NCBI RefSeq assembly: GCF_031457495.1
Contig: NZ_JAVDWM010000001.1
Location: 2,220,001 to 2,284,000, forward strand
Reading direction: 5' to 3'
Length of the DNA: 64,000 bases
Origin: Sphingopyxis sp. BE259
GTDB taxonomy: Bacteria > Pseudomonadota > Alphaproteobacteria > Sphingomonadales > Sphingomonadaceae
Shown here: positions 16,824-25,494 of the stretch, piece by piece
How the letters are laid out: every line of letters begins with the position of its first letter
Numbering within the stretch: the stretch's first letter is position 1
Translations under genes and position numbers: made by a program
The notes under the pieces: model-generated
What the model was told of the DNA's origin: nothing
What the model saw: only the letters and a program-made list of their open reading frames with translations
The model's database searches: none

Positions 16824-16847
16824 GGACAACTTATGCCCGGTCTATCA
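16824..16847 (+). repeat. Terminal inverted repeat, rnhA-distal end
   Basis: Starts GGACAACTTATGCCC at 16824 and ends CTATCA at 16847. It is the inverted partner of 8006-8029 (3 mismatches) and contains the second perfect copy of the 15-base TnsB motif (16823-16837). Confidence 0.92.
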
Positions 16848-16852
16848 GGCGC
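16848..16852 (+). repeat. Target-site duplication, right copy
   Basis: GGCGC, identical to 8001-8005. Directly after it comes GCTGAGCG; joined to 8005 this restores CGC-TGA, the ancestral last codon and stop of rnhA. Confidence 0.9.
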
Positions 16853-16873
16853 GCTGAGCGCCCGCGCGACCGA

Positions 16874-17050
16874 TTACTCGGCGTCGCGAACTTCGGCGCC
16901 GGGTCCGTTTTTCAGGATCGACTCGATGGCATTCTTTGCCGACGCTTTGCTTGCGTAGCCTTCGGTCCAGAAGATGCTTTCGCTGTTATATTTGAAATAG
17001 GCGACGAACTCGCCGGCCTTGTTCTTCTTGATCTCAAAATAATGCGCCAT
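16874..17050 (-). CDS. YegP-like DUF1508 (UPF0339) small protein
   Basis: A 58-residue protein beginning MAHYFEIKKNKAGEFVAYFK and containing FWTEGYASKASAKNAIESILKNG, the single-repeat form of the DUF1508/YegP family (beta-beta-alpha units). The biochemical function of the family is unknown. I used the ATG at 17050; an ATG at 17062 adds four residues. Before the transposon arrived this gene would have been the direct neighbour of rnhA, converging on it. Confidence 0.8.
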   Translation of the reverse strand: MAHYFEIKKNKAGEFVAYFKYNSESIFWTEGYASKASAKNAIESILKNGPGAEVRDAE

Positions 17051-17140
17051 GCCATCCTCCACGGGTCATCGCCGCGTCGGGGGTGGCGCGACATCACCAT
17101 GGTAAGCCGACCGCCGCCCCGCGCAAGCCGTTGAATGGGA

Positions 17141-18271
17141 TCAGCGAAAACGTGACGCCGCGAAGGGCGCGGGATCGACCGCGGCGATGTCTCCGACGGG
17201 TGGCGGCGCGCCGAGCTCGGCGGCGAGCAGCCCCGCGATCGCGGGTGCCGTCTGGATGCCAAAGCCGCCCTGCCCCGCGCACCAGACAAACGCAGGCTGG
17301 TGCGGATCGGCACCGAACACCGGGATGCGATCAGGGGCAAAACTACGCAGACCCGCCCATTTGCGTTCGACCGCGGCGATCGGCCAGTCGACCACCGATT
17401 GCAGCCGGTCGATCGCGATCGCAACGTCGATCTCCTCCGGCGCGGCATCGTGCGGGTCGACCGGGGTTTCGTCGTGCGGGCTGAGCCAGACGCGCCCTTC
17501 GCTCTCGCCCTTGAAGTAAAATTGGCCGCCGACATGGATAACCAGCGGCAGCGCGGCAGGCACCGCCACCCCCAATCGCAACTGGAGGACGGTGCGGCGA
17601 TAGGGCTGGATGCCGACCGGCGCGACGCCGCACGCCGCCGCCACCCGGTCCGCCCAGGCTCCAGCGGCGTTGACGATTACCGCCGCGTGGATCGCTTGCC
17701 CGCCGATCTGCACCTCCCAACGGTCGCCGACCCGCCGCGCCGATTCCAGCGACGCGCGCGTCGCGATGGCCGCTCCGGCGCGCCGCGCGGCCCGAAGATA
17801 GGCGGCGTGAAGTCCCCCGACGTCGATGTCGCTGCACGCAGCTTCATAGGCGGCCTCGCTCCATTCGGGGCGAACGCCGGGGATTTTTGTCGCGATTTCT
17901 GCGCTGTGCATCCGCTCGACATCGACACCCTTGGCGATGAACTCGGCGGCAAAGGCATCGACCGCCGCCGCTTCCGAGCGATGACCGATCGTCAGCGCGG
18001 CGCGCGGCGACAGGAAGCCACGGTCTGAAAATCCGGGCTCCGGGTGGCTGAGGGTCGCAAAGGACGCAACCGACAGCGGTTGCACCCGCGGTCCGCCATA
18101 GGTTTCGTGCCAGAACGCCGCCGACCGGCCAGTGGCGTGATACCCCGGCGTTTCTTCCGCCTCGATCAGCATGACGCCGCGATACGGCGCCAGCGCGGCG
18201 GCCAGGCTGGCGCCGGCAATGCCCGCGCCGACGATCAGCACGTCGGTGGCGGAAGGCGGCGCGTCGGTCAT
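17141..18271 (-). CDS. FAD-dependent oxidoreductase (DAO family)
   Basis: A 376-residue flavoprotein of the D-amino-acid oxidase/glycine oxidase superfamily. It shows the N-terminal dinucleotide-binding motif VLIVGAGIAGASLAAAL, the HATGRSAAFWHETYGG segment near the flavin, VIVNAAGAWADRVA and the C-terminal FAD-contact region WCAGQGGFGIQTAPA. It probably oxidises an amine or amino acid to the imino form; substrate unknown. The Met preceding TDAPPSATD (18271) is taken as start; upstream Mets at 18289 and 18295 are possible. It is divergent from cpaA. Confidence 0.88.
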   Translation of the reverse strand: MTDAPPSATDVLIVGAGIAGASLAAALAPYRGVMLIEAEETPGYHATGRSAAFWHETYGGPRVQPLSVASFATLSHPEPGFSDRGFLSPRAALTIGHRSEAAAVDAFAAEFIAKGVDVERMHSAEIATKIPGVRPEWSEAAYEAACSDIDVGGLHAAYLRAARRAGAAIATRASLESARRVGDRWEVQIGGQAIHAAVIVNAAGAWADRVAAACGVAPVGIQPYRRTVLQLRLGVAVPAALPLVIHVGGQFYFKGESEGRVWLSPHDETPVDPHDAAPEEIDVAIAIDRLQSVVDWPIAAVERKWAGLRSFAPDRIPVFGADPHQPAFVWCAGQGGFGIQTAPAIAGLLAAELGAPPPVGDIAAVDPAPFAASRFR

Positions 18272-18372
18272 GCCTCGCCGCATATCCATTGGCACACGGA
18301 ATGCAAGCGACGCCGTCGGCGTGGGCCAGCATGGTTACCCTTTGGTAAGCCATGTTGCGTAGGAGGGCGCCA

Positions 18373-18855
18373 ATGGACAGCGGCACGATCTCTCTTGGCC
18401 TGATGGCCATTCTTGGCCTGTTGATGATCGCCGCGGCGATCAGCGACCTCAGGTCACGGACCATCTCCAATGAACTGAACGCGGCGATGGCGGTGCTCGC
18501 GATCCCCTTCTGGATCGCCAGCGGCCTTGCCGTCTGGCCCGACGTGCCAATCCAGCTCGGCGCGGCCTTTGCGGTCTTCCTCGTCTTTGCCGGATTGTTC
18601 GCGATCGGTGCGATGGGCGGCGGTGATGTCAAGATGATCGGCGCCGTCATGCTGTGGATCCCGCTGCCGCTGTTCCTGCCGATGCTGATGGTCATGGCGG
18701 TCGGGGGGGGCATCCTGTCCGCGGTGATGCTTATCCATATGAAATTGCGGCGGTCCGAAAAACCGGTGGAGGTTCCCTATGGGGTTGCCATCGCGGTGGC
18801 GGGGCTTTGGGCGCTTCACCAACAATATCTTAACCAGTTTCAGGCTATCGGTTGA
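18373..18855 (+). CDS. cpaA: CpaA/TadV-type prepilin peptidase
   Basis: Inner-membrane aspartic protease that processes Flp prepilins and pseudopilins. The 160-residue protein has about five hydrophobic segments, the first catalytic region ISDLRSRTISN and the second GMGGGDVKM-type motif (AMGGGDVKMIGA), which hold the two catalytic Asp residues of A24 peptidases. It lacks the N-methylation domain of full-length type IV prepilin peptidases, as usual for CpaA. ATG 18373 has a good Shine-Dalgarno (AGGAGGG). First gene of the cpa/tad cluster. Confidence 0.92.
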   Translation: MDSGTISLGLMAILGLLMIAAAISDLRSRTISNELNAAMAVLAIPFWIASGLAVWPDVPIQLGAAFAVFLVFAGLFAIGAMGGGDVKMIGAVMLWIPLPLFLPMLMVMAVGGGILSAVMLIHMKLRRSEKPVEVPYGVAIAVAGLWALHQQYLNQFQAIG

Positions 18856-18909
18856 ACCTGAGGGCAAACACGGCCGTGTCTGGCTGGTGTTAGGAGGCGA
18901 AAAATCGTC

Positions 18910-19944
18910 ATGGATACGCGAAAGATTATGCTGATCGTCGGCGCGCTGGTCATTGCGATCGGCGCAGCGTTCGGGGTCAACCAGATGATGCGCGGGGCTT
19001 CCGCTCCCGAAGCGCGTGCTGCAGCGGCGCCGGACATAACCGGTCCGATGATCCTGGTTGCGACGCGCCAGCTGCCGGTCGGGACGATTATCGGCCCCGA
19101 CAGCTTCCGCTTTCAGCCTTGGCCGAAAGAGCTGGTCGAAAAAGCCTATTTCATGAAGGAAAAGACGGACGTCAACACGTTGGTCGGCACCGTCGTGCGC
19201 TATCCGATCACCGCCGGTCAGCCGCTGACCCAAGGCGCGCTGGTCCATCCCGACGATCGCGGCTTCCTCGCCGCGGCGCTTGGCCCGGGCATGCGCGCCG
19301 TGACAGTCAAGGTCAGCCAGGAACAGGGCGTTGCCGGTTTCGTCTTTCCGGGCGACCGCGTCGATGTGCTGCTGGCACAGACGATTGCGATCAAGGAAGG
19401 CAGCTCCTATCCCGACGAGCAGCTCTTCACCGCCGAAACGATTGTCCGCAACGTTCGCGTGCTCGCCACCGACCAGCGCTATGACGCCGAAGACGAAACC
19501 GGCAAGACCCCGGTTCGCACCTTTGGCTCGGTCACGCTGGAGGCGACGCCTGAACTCGCTGAACGGATCGCCGTTGCACAGAGCATGGGCAAATTGTCGC
19601 TCGCCCTGCGTCCGCTGGCGGAAAGCACCGGCGAACTGGAAGCGGCGATCGCGTCGGGCGACATCAACGTTCCCGAAAAGGGCGGCAGCGTCGCCGAACG
19701 CCGGATGCTGGCGCAGGCCCAGGCTCGCCCCGTGACGGCCAAGTCGGCAACGACCGGCGGCGACGTGTCGCGGTTCTGGATCCCGGTGCGCGGCCGCGTC
19801 GGCGGCGGCGGAAACCCGCAACCGATGGTGAATAACGCACCGTCGGCTCCGTCGGGAGGCAATTATGGGCCGGCATCAAGTGGTCCGGTCGTCCGGGTCA
19901 CGCGCGGCGAAAAGACCACCGTCGTTCCGGTTGGGGGAAAGTAA
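18910..19944 (+). CDS. cpaB: CpaB/RcpC Flp pilus assembly protein
   Basis: CpaB is a periplasmic/inner-membrane protein that works with the secretin CpaC in the tight-adherence pilus. The 344 residues begin with one transmembrane segment (IMLIVGALVIAIGAAFGV), then an SAF domain (ILVATRQLPVGTIIGPDSFR) and the RcpC signature region GMRAVTVKVSQEQGVAGFVFPGDRVDVLL. The C-terminal tail is Gly/Ser/Pro-rich and probably disordered. The stop is one base before the cpaC start, so the genes are tightly coupled. Confidence 0.94.
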   Translation: MDTRKIMLIVGALVIAIGAAFGVNQMMRGASAPEARAAAAPDITGPMILVATRQLPVGTIIGPDSFRFQPWPKELVEKAYFMKEKTDVNTLVGTVVRYPITAGQPLTQGALVHPDDRGFLAAALGPGMRAVTVKVSQEQGVAGFVFPGDRVDVLLAQTIAIKEGSSYPDEQLFTAETIVRNVRVLATDQRYDAEDETGKTPVRTFGSVTLEATPELAERIAVAQSMGKLSLALRPLAESTGELEAAIASGDINVPEKGGSVAERRMLAQAQARPVTAKSATTGGDVSRFWIPVRGRVGGGGNPQPMVNNAPSAPSGGNYGPASSGPVVRVTRGEKTTVVPVGGK

Positions 19945-19945
19945 G

Positions 19946-21424
19946 ATGAACAGCAAAGCCAATTTCAAGGCAGCGGCCCTCGCCCGCACCCTGGCCATCG
20001 GCCTGGTGGCAGCGGCCCTGGCATCCGCTCCGTCGCTGCCGGCAGCCGCCCAGGCGACCCAGAATGCGAGCAGCAGCATCGACCTGTCGGTCGGCCGCGG
20101 CCGCCTGATCAGCCTGCCCGCCGCGATGACCGACGTTTTCGTCGCCAATGACGAAGTCGCCGACGTCCAGGTGCGCTCGGGCCGACAGCTCTATATCTTT
20201 GGCAAAAAGCCTGGCGAGACCAGCATTTATGCCACCGATGCCAGCGGCCGGGTCGTTTTTTCGACCGTCGCCCGCGTCGGCAACAATATCGAGACGATCG
20301 ACCAGATGCTGTCGCTGGCCATGCCCGACGCCAGCGTTTCGGCCAACACGATGAACGGCTTTGTGCTGCTCACTGGCACGGTCCAGTCGCCCGACGACGC
20401 AGCCGAGGCCGAACGTCTGGTCCAGGCCTTTGTCGGCGACACGACCAAAGTCCTGTCCCGCCTTCGCACCGCGACCCCGCTCCAGGTCAATCTGCAGGTC
20501 CGCATCGCCGAGGTAAACCGCACGTTGGTCAAGGAAATCAGCGGCAACGTGCTGACCCGCGACCGCGACGGCCCGCTCGGCAACGGCTTTCTGGGTAGCG
20601 TGTTTCGCGGCCGCAACGCCGGCACGATCACCTACAACGCCGACGGCAGCACGACGTATGGCATCAACAACCAGGCGGGTACCAACAGCCTGGCCGGCGC
20701 CGGCCGTCTGTTCGGCCTCGATCTGATCGCCTCGCTCGATCTGGGCGAACGATCGGGCATGGTCGTGACGCTGGCGCAGCCGAACCTGACCGCGATTTCG
20801 GGTGAAACCGCCGACTTCCTGGCGGGCGGCGAATTCCCGGTCCCGATCCCCGGCAACCTCGCCGGGACGACGATCGAATATCGCAAATATGGCGTCAGCC
20901 TGGCCTATACGCCGACGGTGCTTTCGAACGGGCGCATCAGCCTGCGCGTCCGCCCTGAAGTATCGGAACTGTCGACCGAAGGCGCGATCGAGATGGAAGG
21001 CTTCCAGATCCCCGCGCTGACGATCCGCCGCGCCGAAACGACGGTCGAGCTGGGATCGGGCGAAAGCTTCATGATCGCGGGCCTGATGAACAACCGTTCG
21101 ATCGGCGCGATCGACAAGATGCCCGGCTTGGGCGACGTGCCGCTGCTCGGCATGTTGTTCAAATCGGACAGCTTCCGCCGCGGCGAGACCGAACTGGTCA
21201 TCGTGGTGACGCCTTATCTGGTACAGCCGGTGTCGGCCAACGACATCAAGCTGCCGACCGACGCCTATCAGAACGCCAATGACTTGTCGCGACTGCTGCT
21301 AAACCAGGAAAACTCGGGCGTGACTGGCGGGGATCGACCGAAGCCGCGGCTCGACACAAGCGTCGGCGATGCCGATCGCCCGCGGGGCACCGGCGACGCC
21401 TCGCCCGGCTTCAGCATCAAGTGA
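19946..21424 (+). CDS. cpaC: CpaC/RcpA outer-membrane secretin
   Basis: Forms the outer-membrane channel for the Flp pilus. The 492 residues have a Sec signal peptide (cleavage near LPAAAQA), an N-terminal pilus-specific domain (VGRGRLISLPAAMTDVFVANDEVADVQV), a BON-like segment with GFVLLTGTVQSPDDA, and a C-terminal secretin domain with GGEFPVPIP and VPLLGMLFKS. I chose ATG 19946 (MNSKANFK); the open frame extends back inside cpaB. It ends with a Pro/Asp-rich tail. Confidence 0.95.
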   Translation: MNSKANFKAAALARTLAIGLVAAALASAPSLPAAAQATQNASSSIDLSVGRGRLISLPAAMTDVFVANDEVADVQVRSGRQLYIFGKKPGETSIYATDASGRVVFSTVARVGNNIETIDQMLSLAMPDASVSANTMNGFVLLTGTVQSPDDAAEAERLVQAFVGDTTKVLSRLRTATPLQVNLQVRIAEVNRTLVKEISGNVLTRDRDGPLGNGFLGSVFRGRNAGTITYNADGSTTYGINNQAGTNSLAGAGRLFGLDLIASLDLGERSGMVVTLAQPNLTAISGETADFLAGGEFPVPIPGNLAGTTIEYRKYGVSLAYTPTVLSNGRISLRVRPEVSELSTEGAIEMEGFQIPALTIRRAETTVELGSGESFMIAGLMNNRSIGAIDKMPGLGDVPLLGMLFKSDSFRRGETELVIVVTPYLVQPVSANDIKLPTDAYQNANDLSRLLLNQENSGVTGGDRPKPRLDTSVGDADRPRGTGDASPGFSIK

Positions 21425-21449
21425 CGCACGGAATTCAGGGAGCAAAGTG

Positions 21450-22097
21450 ATGAAGAAGATCGCAACTTGGACGGTTCTGGCGCTGGCCACCTCGCTCGCC
21501 GGCTGCGGGGGCACCGCCTACACCAACCGTAGCCTGGATTCGGTGCATCAGCCGGTCGTGCGCAACGCAATCTATCAATTCGACGTCGCCGCCGCCAATG
21601 GCGAGCTGCCGCCCAGCGAACAGGGCCGCCTCCAAGGGTGGCTCGACGCGATGGGTGTGCGCTACGGCGATCGCATCTCGATCGAAGACCCGTCCGTTTA
21701 CGGCGCCACGTCGGCGCAGGCGACGGTGCGGTCGATGGTCGCGCGGCGCGGCTTGCTGGTGACCAACGATGTTCCCGTGACGACCGGAGCGGTGCCGCAG
21801 GATCACCTGCGGGTTATCGTGACCCGCGCGTCGGCATCGGTGCCCGGTTGCCCCAATTGGGACAGCAAATCCGCGATCAATATCGCGAACGCAACCTCGT
21901 CCAACTATGGCTGCGCGAGCAACAGCAACCTGGCGGCGATGGTCGCCGATCCCAACGACCTGATCAAGGGCGCGCGCAACGCGGGCAATGATCCGTCGAT
22001 GGCAACGCGCGCGATCAAGACGTTCCGCGAAAAGCCGCCGACCGGCGCCGGTGAACTGCGCGGCAACGCAACCAGCAACAGCGGAGGTGGCCAGTGA
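21450..22097 (+). CDS. cpaD: CpaD-type Flp pilus lipoprotein
   Basis: The 215-residue product has a lipoprotein signal MKKIATWTVLALATSLAGCG and the CpaD core with RLQGWLDAMGVRYGDRISIEDP and a Cys pair in PGCPNWDSKSA / SSNYGCASNSNLAAMV, all typical of the family. CpaD is thought to help secretin targeting or stability in the outer membrane. The gene lies 25 bases after cpaC and its TGA overlaps the GTG of cpaE. Confidence 0.93.
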   Translation: MKKIATWTVLALATSLAGCGGTAYTNRSLDSVHQPVVRNAIYQFDVAAANGELPPSEQGRLQGWLDAMGVRYGDRISIEDPSVYGATSAQATVRSMVARRGLLVTNDVPVTTGAVPQDHLRVIVTRASASVPGCPNWDSKSAINIANATSSNYGCASNSNLAAMVADPNDLIKGARNAGNDPSMATRAIKTFREKPPTGAGELRGNATSNSGGGQ

Positions 22098-23368
22098 ACG
22101 CTCCTTTCAAACCGGTCGGCGCGCGCGATCCGTTCAGCGCCTTTGTCTGCGACGACGACACGCTGGAGCTGATCCGCGCCGCCGCCAACGACATGGGCTG
22201 GCCGATCGAAAAATGTAACAAGGGCGGCCTGCGCAATGCCGTGCAATCGCTGTCGGTGTCCGCTAGTCCGAACATCCTGTTCGTCGACATGTCCGAATCG
22301 GGCGATCCGATCAACGACATCAATGCGCTGGCTGAAGTTTGCGAACCCGGCACGGTGGTGATCGCGGCGGGCCAGGTCAATGACGTCCGTCTGTATCGTG
22401 ACCTGCTGTCGAGTGGGATTCAGGACTATCTGCTGAAACCGCTGTCGCTGGAACAGGTCCGCGAATCGCTGACCATGGCGCACGCAATGCTGACCGCGCC
22501 GAAACATGCCGACATGCAGGACGACAAGCCGCATCACATGATGGCGGTCGTCGGCGTGCGCGGCGGTGTCGGAGCCTCGCTGGTGTCGACCTCGCTCGCT
22601 TGGGCGATGAGCGAACAGGCAGGCCGCCAGACCGCGCTGCTCGACCTCGATGTCCATTTCGGCACCGGCGCCCTGACGCTCGACCTGGAGCCCGGCCGCG
22701 GCTTGATCGACGCGATCGACAACCCCAGCCGTATCGACGGCCTTTTCATCGAGCGCGCGATGGTGCGGGCATCGGACAAACTCAGCCTGCTGTCGGCCGA
22801 AGCGCCGATCCATCAGCCGGTGATGACCGACGGCTCGGCCTTCTTCCAGCTGGAAGAAGAGCTGCGCGGCGCGTTCGAGATGACGATCGTAGATATTCCG
22901 CGCCAGGTTCTGATTCCCTTTCCGCACTTGGTGTCGGAAGCTGGAACGATCCTGCTGGTCAGCGATGTGACGCTCGCCGCGGCGCGCGATACGATCCGCT
23001 TGCTGTCATGGTTCAAGCAGAATGTGCCCGGCGCCCGCGTCGTGCTGGTCGCCAACAAATTCCAGAACGCCGTCGGCGAATTATCGCGCAAGGAATTCGA
23101 ATCGTCGATCGAACGCCAGATCGACATCGTAATTCCGTTCGATCCGAAATTGGTCAGCCAGTCTGCGAAGCTGGGGAAATCCTATGCTGAAGTCTGCAAG
23201 GGCACGAAAGCAGCGCAGGTGTGGACCAACTTGATGCGCCTGATCCTTGATGGAGCCGACGTTGAAGCCGAGGAGGCGCAGACCGCCCAGGTCAAGGGCA
23301 AGTCGGGCGGGTCATTGCTCGGCAAACTTGGGCTGATGTCGAAAAAGGGTGCGAAACAGCCGGCGTGA
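22094..23368 (+). CDS. cpaE: CpaE/TadZ pilus localisation ATPase
   Basis: A ParA/MinD-like ATPase that positions the tad machinery at a cell pole. The 424 residues contain an N-terminal receiver-like domain (FVCDDDTLELI, DYLLKPLS) and a C-terminal ParA-type ATPase with deviant Walker A VVGVRGGVGAS (normal for CpaE, where Ala replaces the usual Lys/Thr) and TALLDLDVHFG. It starts with GTG 22094. In complete clusters the motor gene cpaF comes next; here only 53 bases separate cpaE from tadB. Confidence 0.94.
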   Translation: MNAPFKPVGARDPFSAFVCDDDTLELIRAAANDMGWPIEKCNKGGLRNAVQSLSVSASPNILFVDMSESGDPINDINALAEVCEPGTVVIAAGQVNDVRLYRDLLSSGIQDYLLKPLSLEQVRESLTMAHAMLTAPKHADMQDDKPHHMMAVVGVRGGVGASLVSTSLAWAMSEQAGRQTALLDLDVHFGTGALTLDLEPGRGLIDAIDNPSRIDGLFIERAMVRASDKLSLLSAEAPIHQPVMTDGSAFFQLEEELRGAFEMTIVDIPRQVLIPFPHLVSEAGTILLVSDVTLAAARDTIRLLSWFKQNVPGARVVLVANKFQNAVGELSRKEFESSIERQIDIVIPFDPKLVSQSAKLGKSYAEVCKGTKAAQVWTNLMRLILDGADVEAEEAQTAQVKGKSGGSLLGKLGLMSKKGAKQPA

Positions 23369-23421
23369 CCCCGAAACCCGGGTATCACTGCCACTAGCTA
23401 TAGAAGCGGACATCAGCCGAC

Positions 23422-24390
23422 ATGAATCTGCCAGTCATCCTTATCGTCGCGGGGGCTTTCCTGGCCTTTGCTATCCTCGTGATTCTGCTTGGCGGCCCGT
23501 CTGCCGGCAAGGCGAAGACGCGGCGGCTGGCGATGGTCAAGGATCGCCACGCCGCTTCGACCGAAGCCGTAGTCGCGGCGCAGATGCGCAAAACGATCCA
23601 GTCGGGCGGTAAGGGCAGTTCGTCCCTGACAAGCCTGATGCCGCGCCGCGAGGAAATGGAAAAGCGTATCCGTCGGACCGGCAAGGGCTGGACGCTGACG
23701 CAGTATATGTTCGCATCGATGGCGTTGTTCGTCGTTGTCACCGGCGGTCTGCTGGTAGTGCGCGCGCCGATCCTGATGGCAGGCATGATCGGTCTGTTTC
23801 TCAGCCTCGGCCTGCCTTATCTGGTCGTCGGACGGGCGATCAAAAAACGCGTCGCCCAGTTCAATACGCGTTTTCCGGATGCCATCGACCTGCTGGTCCG
23901 CGGCCTGCGGTCGGGTTTGCCGGTCACCGAAACTTTTCAGGTCGTAAGCCAAGAGTTGCCCGGCCCGGTCGGCGAGGAATTCAAGGGCGTCGTCGAACGC
24001 ATCCGCATCGGCAACACGATGGAAGCCGCGCTACAGGAATCGGCCGTGATGCTGGGAACCCCCGAGTTCCAGTTTTTCTGCATCACCATCCAGATTCAGC
24101 GCGAAACCGGCGGCAACCTGGCGGAAACACTGGCGAACCTGTCCGACGTGCTGCGCAAGCGCGCCCAGATGAAACTGAAAATCCGTGCCATGTCATCGGA
24201 AGCCAAAGCGTCGGCGTATATCGTCGGTGCCCTGCCCTTCTTCGTGTTCGGCGTCGTCTGGTCCATGAACCCGTCGTATCTCGCGGGCTTCTTTACCGAA
24301 CAGCGCCTGATGATCGCCGGGATCGGCGGGCTGATCTGGATGAGCATCGGCGCCGGGATCATGGCCAAAATGATCAGCTTCGAGATCTGA
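23422..24390 (+). CDS. tadB: TadB inner-membrane platform protein
   Basis: A 322-residue type II secretion system F-domain protein. The N-terminal transmembrane helix (VILIVAGAFLAFAILVILLG), a basic cytoplasmic linker, two helices at about 95-150, the T2SSF core FPDAIDLLVRGLRSGLPVTETFQVV, and C-terminal helices all fit TadB. It forms the platform with TadC that the motor ATPase pushes against. Its upstream neighbour is cpaE, not cpaF. Confidence 0.93.
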   Translation: MNLPVILIVAGAFLAFAILVILLGGPSAGKAKTRRLAMVKDRHAASTEAVVAAQMRKTIQSGGKGSSSLTSLMPRREEMEKRIRRTGKGWTLTQYMFASMALFVVVTGGLLVVRAPILMAGMIGLFLSLGLPYLVVGRAIKKRVAQFNTRFPDAIDLLVRGLRSGLPVTETFQVVSQELPGPVGEEFKGVVERIRIGNTMEAALQESAVMLGTPEFQFFCITIQIQRETGGNLAETLANLSDVLRKRAQMKLKIRAMSSEAKASAYIVGALPFFVFGVVWSMNPSYLAGFFTEQRLMIAGIGGLIWMSIGAGIMAKMISFEI

Positions 24391-24403
24391 AGGGGCAAGA
24401 CCA

Positions 24404-25438
24404 GTGAACAGCAGCCTCCTTCTCACCACATTTACCGGCGCCCAGACTGGCCCGACGCTGATGGGCGTCGATGTCATCTGGGCCGGCACGATGTTGGCCG
24501 CCGTCGGCGTCTTTGCCGTTCTTTTCGCCATCTATGGCGCACTGACCGTGCGCAATCCGATGACCAAACGCGTCAAGGCGCTCAACGAACGCCGCGAGCA
24601 GTTGAAAGCTGGCATCACCGCTTCGACCGCGAAGCGCCGTGCCAAGCTGGTCCGCAAGAACCAGCACGCCGACAAGATGCGGACGTTCCTTGGCAAGCTC
24701 CAGGTGTTGCAGGAAGGTCAGGTCAAGGAGGTCCAGCAAAAGCTGGCCCAGGCGGGCATTCGGTCGAAGGATTTGGCCGTCGCGGTGATTTTCGGCCGCA
24801 TGGTCCTGCCGATCGTGTTCGGCGGGCTTGCCGCGTTCCTGATCTATGGCATCGAAATGTGGCCCGATCTGACCCCGTTCAAACGGTCGGGCGCCACCAT
24901 GGCGGCGCTCATTCTTGGCTACAAGGCGCCCGACCTGTTCGTGCAGAACAAACGGTCCAAGCGCACCGACGCGATCCGCAAAGGGCTTCCCGACGCGCTC
25001 GATCTGCTCGTGATCTGCGCCGAAGCGGGTCTGACAGTCGATACTGCCTTTTCCCGCGTATCAAAAGAACTGGGCCGCGCCTATCCAGAACTGGGCGAAG
25101 AATTTGCGCTGACGTCGATCGAACTCGGCTTTTTGACCGAGCGCCGTCAGGCGTTCGAAAACCTCGCTTATCGCGTCAATCTGGAATCAGTGAAGGGCGT
25201 CGTCACGACGATGATCCAGACCGAGAAATACGGGACGCCGCTGGCCAGCGCGCTGCGCGTGTTGTCGGCCGAATTCCGCAACGAACGCATGATGCGCGCC
25301 GAAGAAAAGGCCGCCCGGCTGCCCGCGATCATGACCGTGCCGCTGATCCTGTTCATTCTGCCGGTGCTGTTCGTCGTGATCCTTGGTCCCGCGGCCTGTT
25401 CGCTCAGCGACGCGATGTCGGGCGGCAGCTTCGGCTGA
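24404..25438 (+). CDS. tadC: TadC inner-membrane platform protein
   Basis: A 344-residue T2SSF-domain protein, partner of TadB. It has a first membrane helix at about 25-47, a long charged cytoplasmic segment, the core motif GLPDALDLLVICAEAGLTVDTAFSRVSKELG and two C-terminal helices (MTVPLILFILPVLFVVILG). It starts with GTG 24404, 13 bases after tadB, with an AGGGG upstream. It is the last gene of the cluster and is followed by a strong terminator. Confidence 0.93.
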   Translation: MNSSLLLTTFTGAQTGPTLMGVDVIWAGTMLAAVGVFAVLFAIYGALTVRNPMTKRVKALNERREQLKAGITASTAKRRAKLVRKNQHADKMRTFLGKLQVLQEGQVKEVQQKLAQAGIRSKDLAVAVIFGRMVLPIVFGGLAAFLIYGIEMWPDLTPFKRSGATMAALILGYKAPDLFVQNKRSKRTDAIRKGLPDALDLLVICAEAGLTVDTAFSRVSKELGRAYPELGEEFALTSIELGFLTERRQAFENLAYRVNLESVKGVVTTMIQTEKYGTPLASALRVLSAEFRNERMMRAEEKAARLPAIMTVPLILFILPVLFVVILGPAACSLSDAMSGGSFG

Positions 25439-25464
25439 TCGCCGGACCAAATCCAACGACCAAA

Positions 25465-25493
25465 GGGGCGGGTGCAGACCCGCCCCTTTTTTT
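25465..25493 (+). terminator. Rho-independent terminator after tadC
   Basis: Perfect 9-bp stem GGGGCGGGT / ACCCGCCCC with GCAG loop, followed by seven T residues. It lies between convergent tadC and the FAH-family gene, so it ends the cpa/tad transcript. Confidence 0.92.
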
Positions 25494-25494
25494 A

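Larger units (their letters stand above)
8006..16847 (+). mobile_element. Complete Tn7-like transposon inserted in the 3' end of rnhA
   Basis: An 8842-bp element bounded by 24-bp imperfect inverted repeats (8006-8029 and 16824-16847, 21 of 24 positions matching), with TG/CA termini and a perfect 5-bp target duplication GGCGC. It encodes TnsA-, TnsB-, TnsC- and TniQ/TnsD-type proteins in one operon plus two transposase-like accessory proteins. No TnsE, no Cas genes, no second TniQ and no resistance or defence cargo are seen. The tnsA-proximal end faces the target gene, the same orientation as Tn7 relative to glmS. Intact frames, ends and duplication indicate a recent insertion that may still be active. 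Confidence 0.93.

Noticed and set aside
8006..16847. CRISPR array or Cas genes in the Tn7-like element
   Set aside because: No regularly spaced direct repeats and no Cas-like protein; the tandem repeat at 8295-8324 has two units without spacers.
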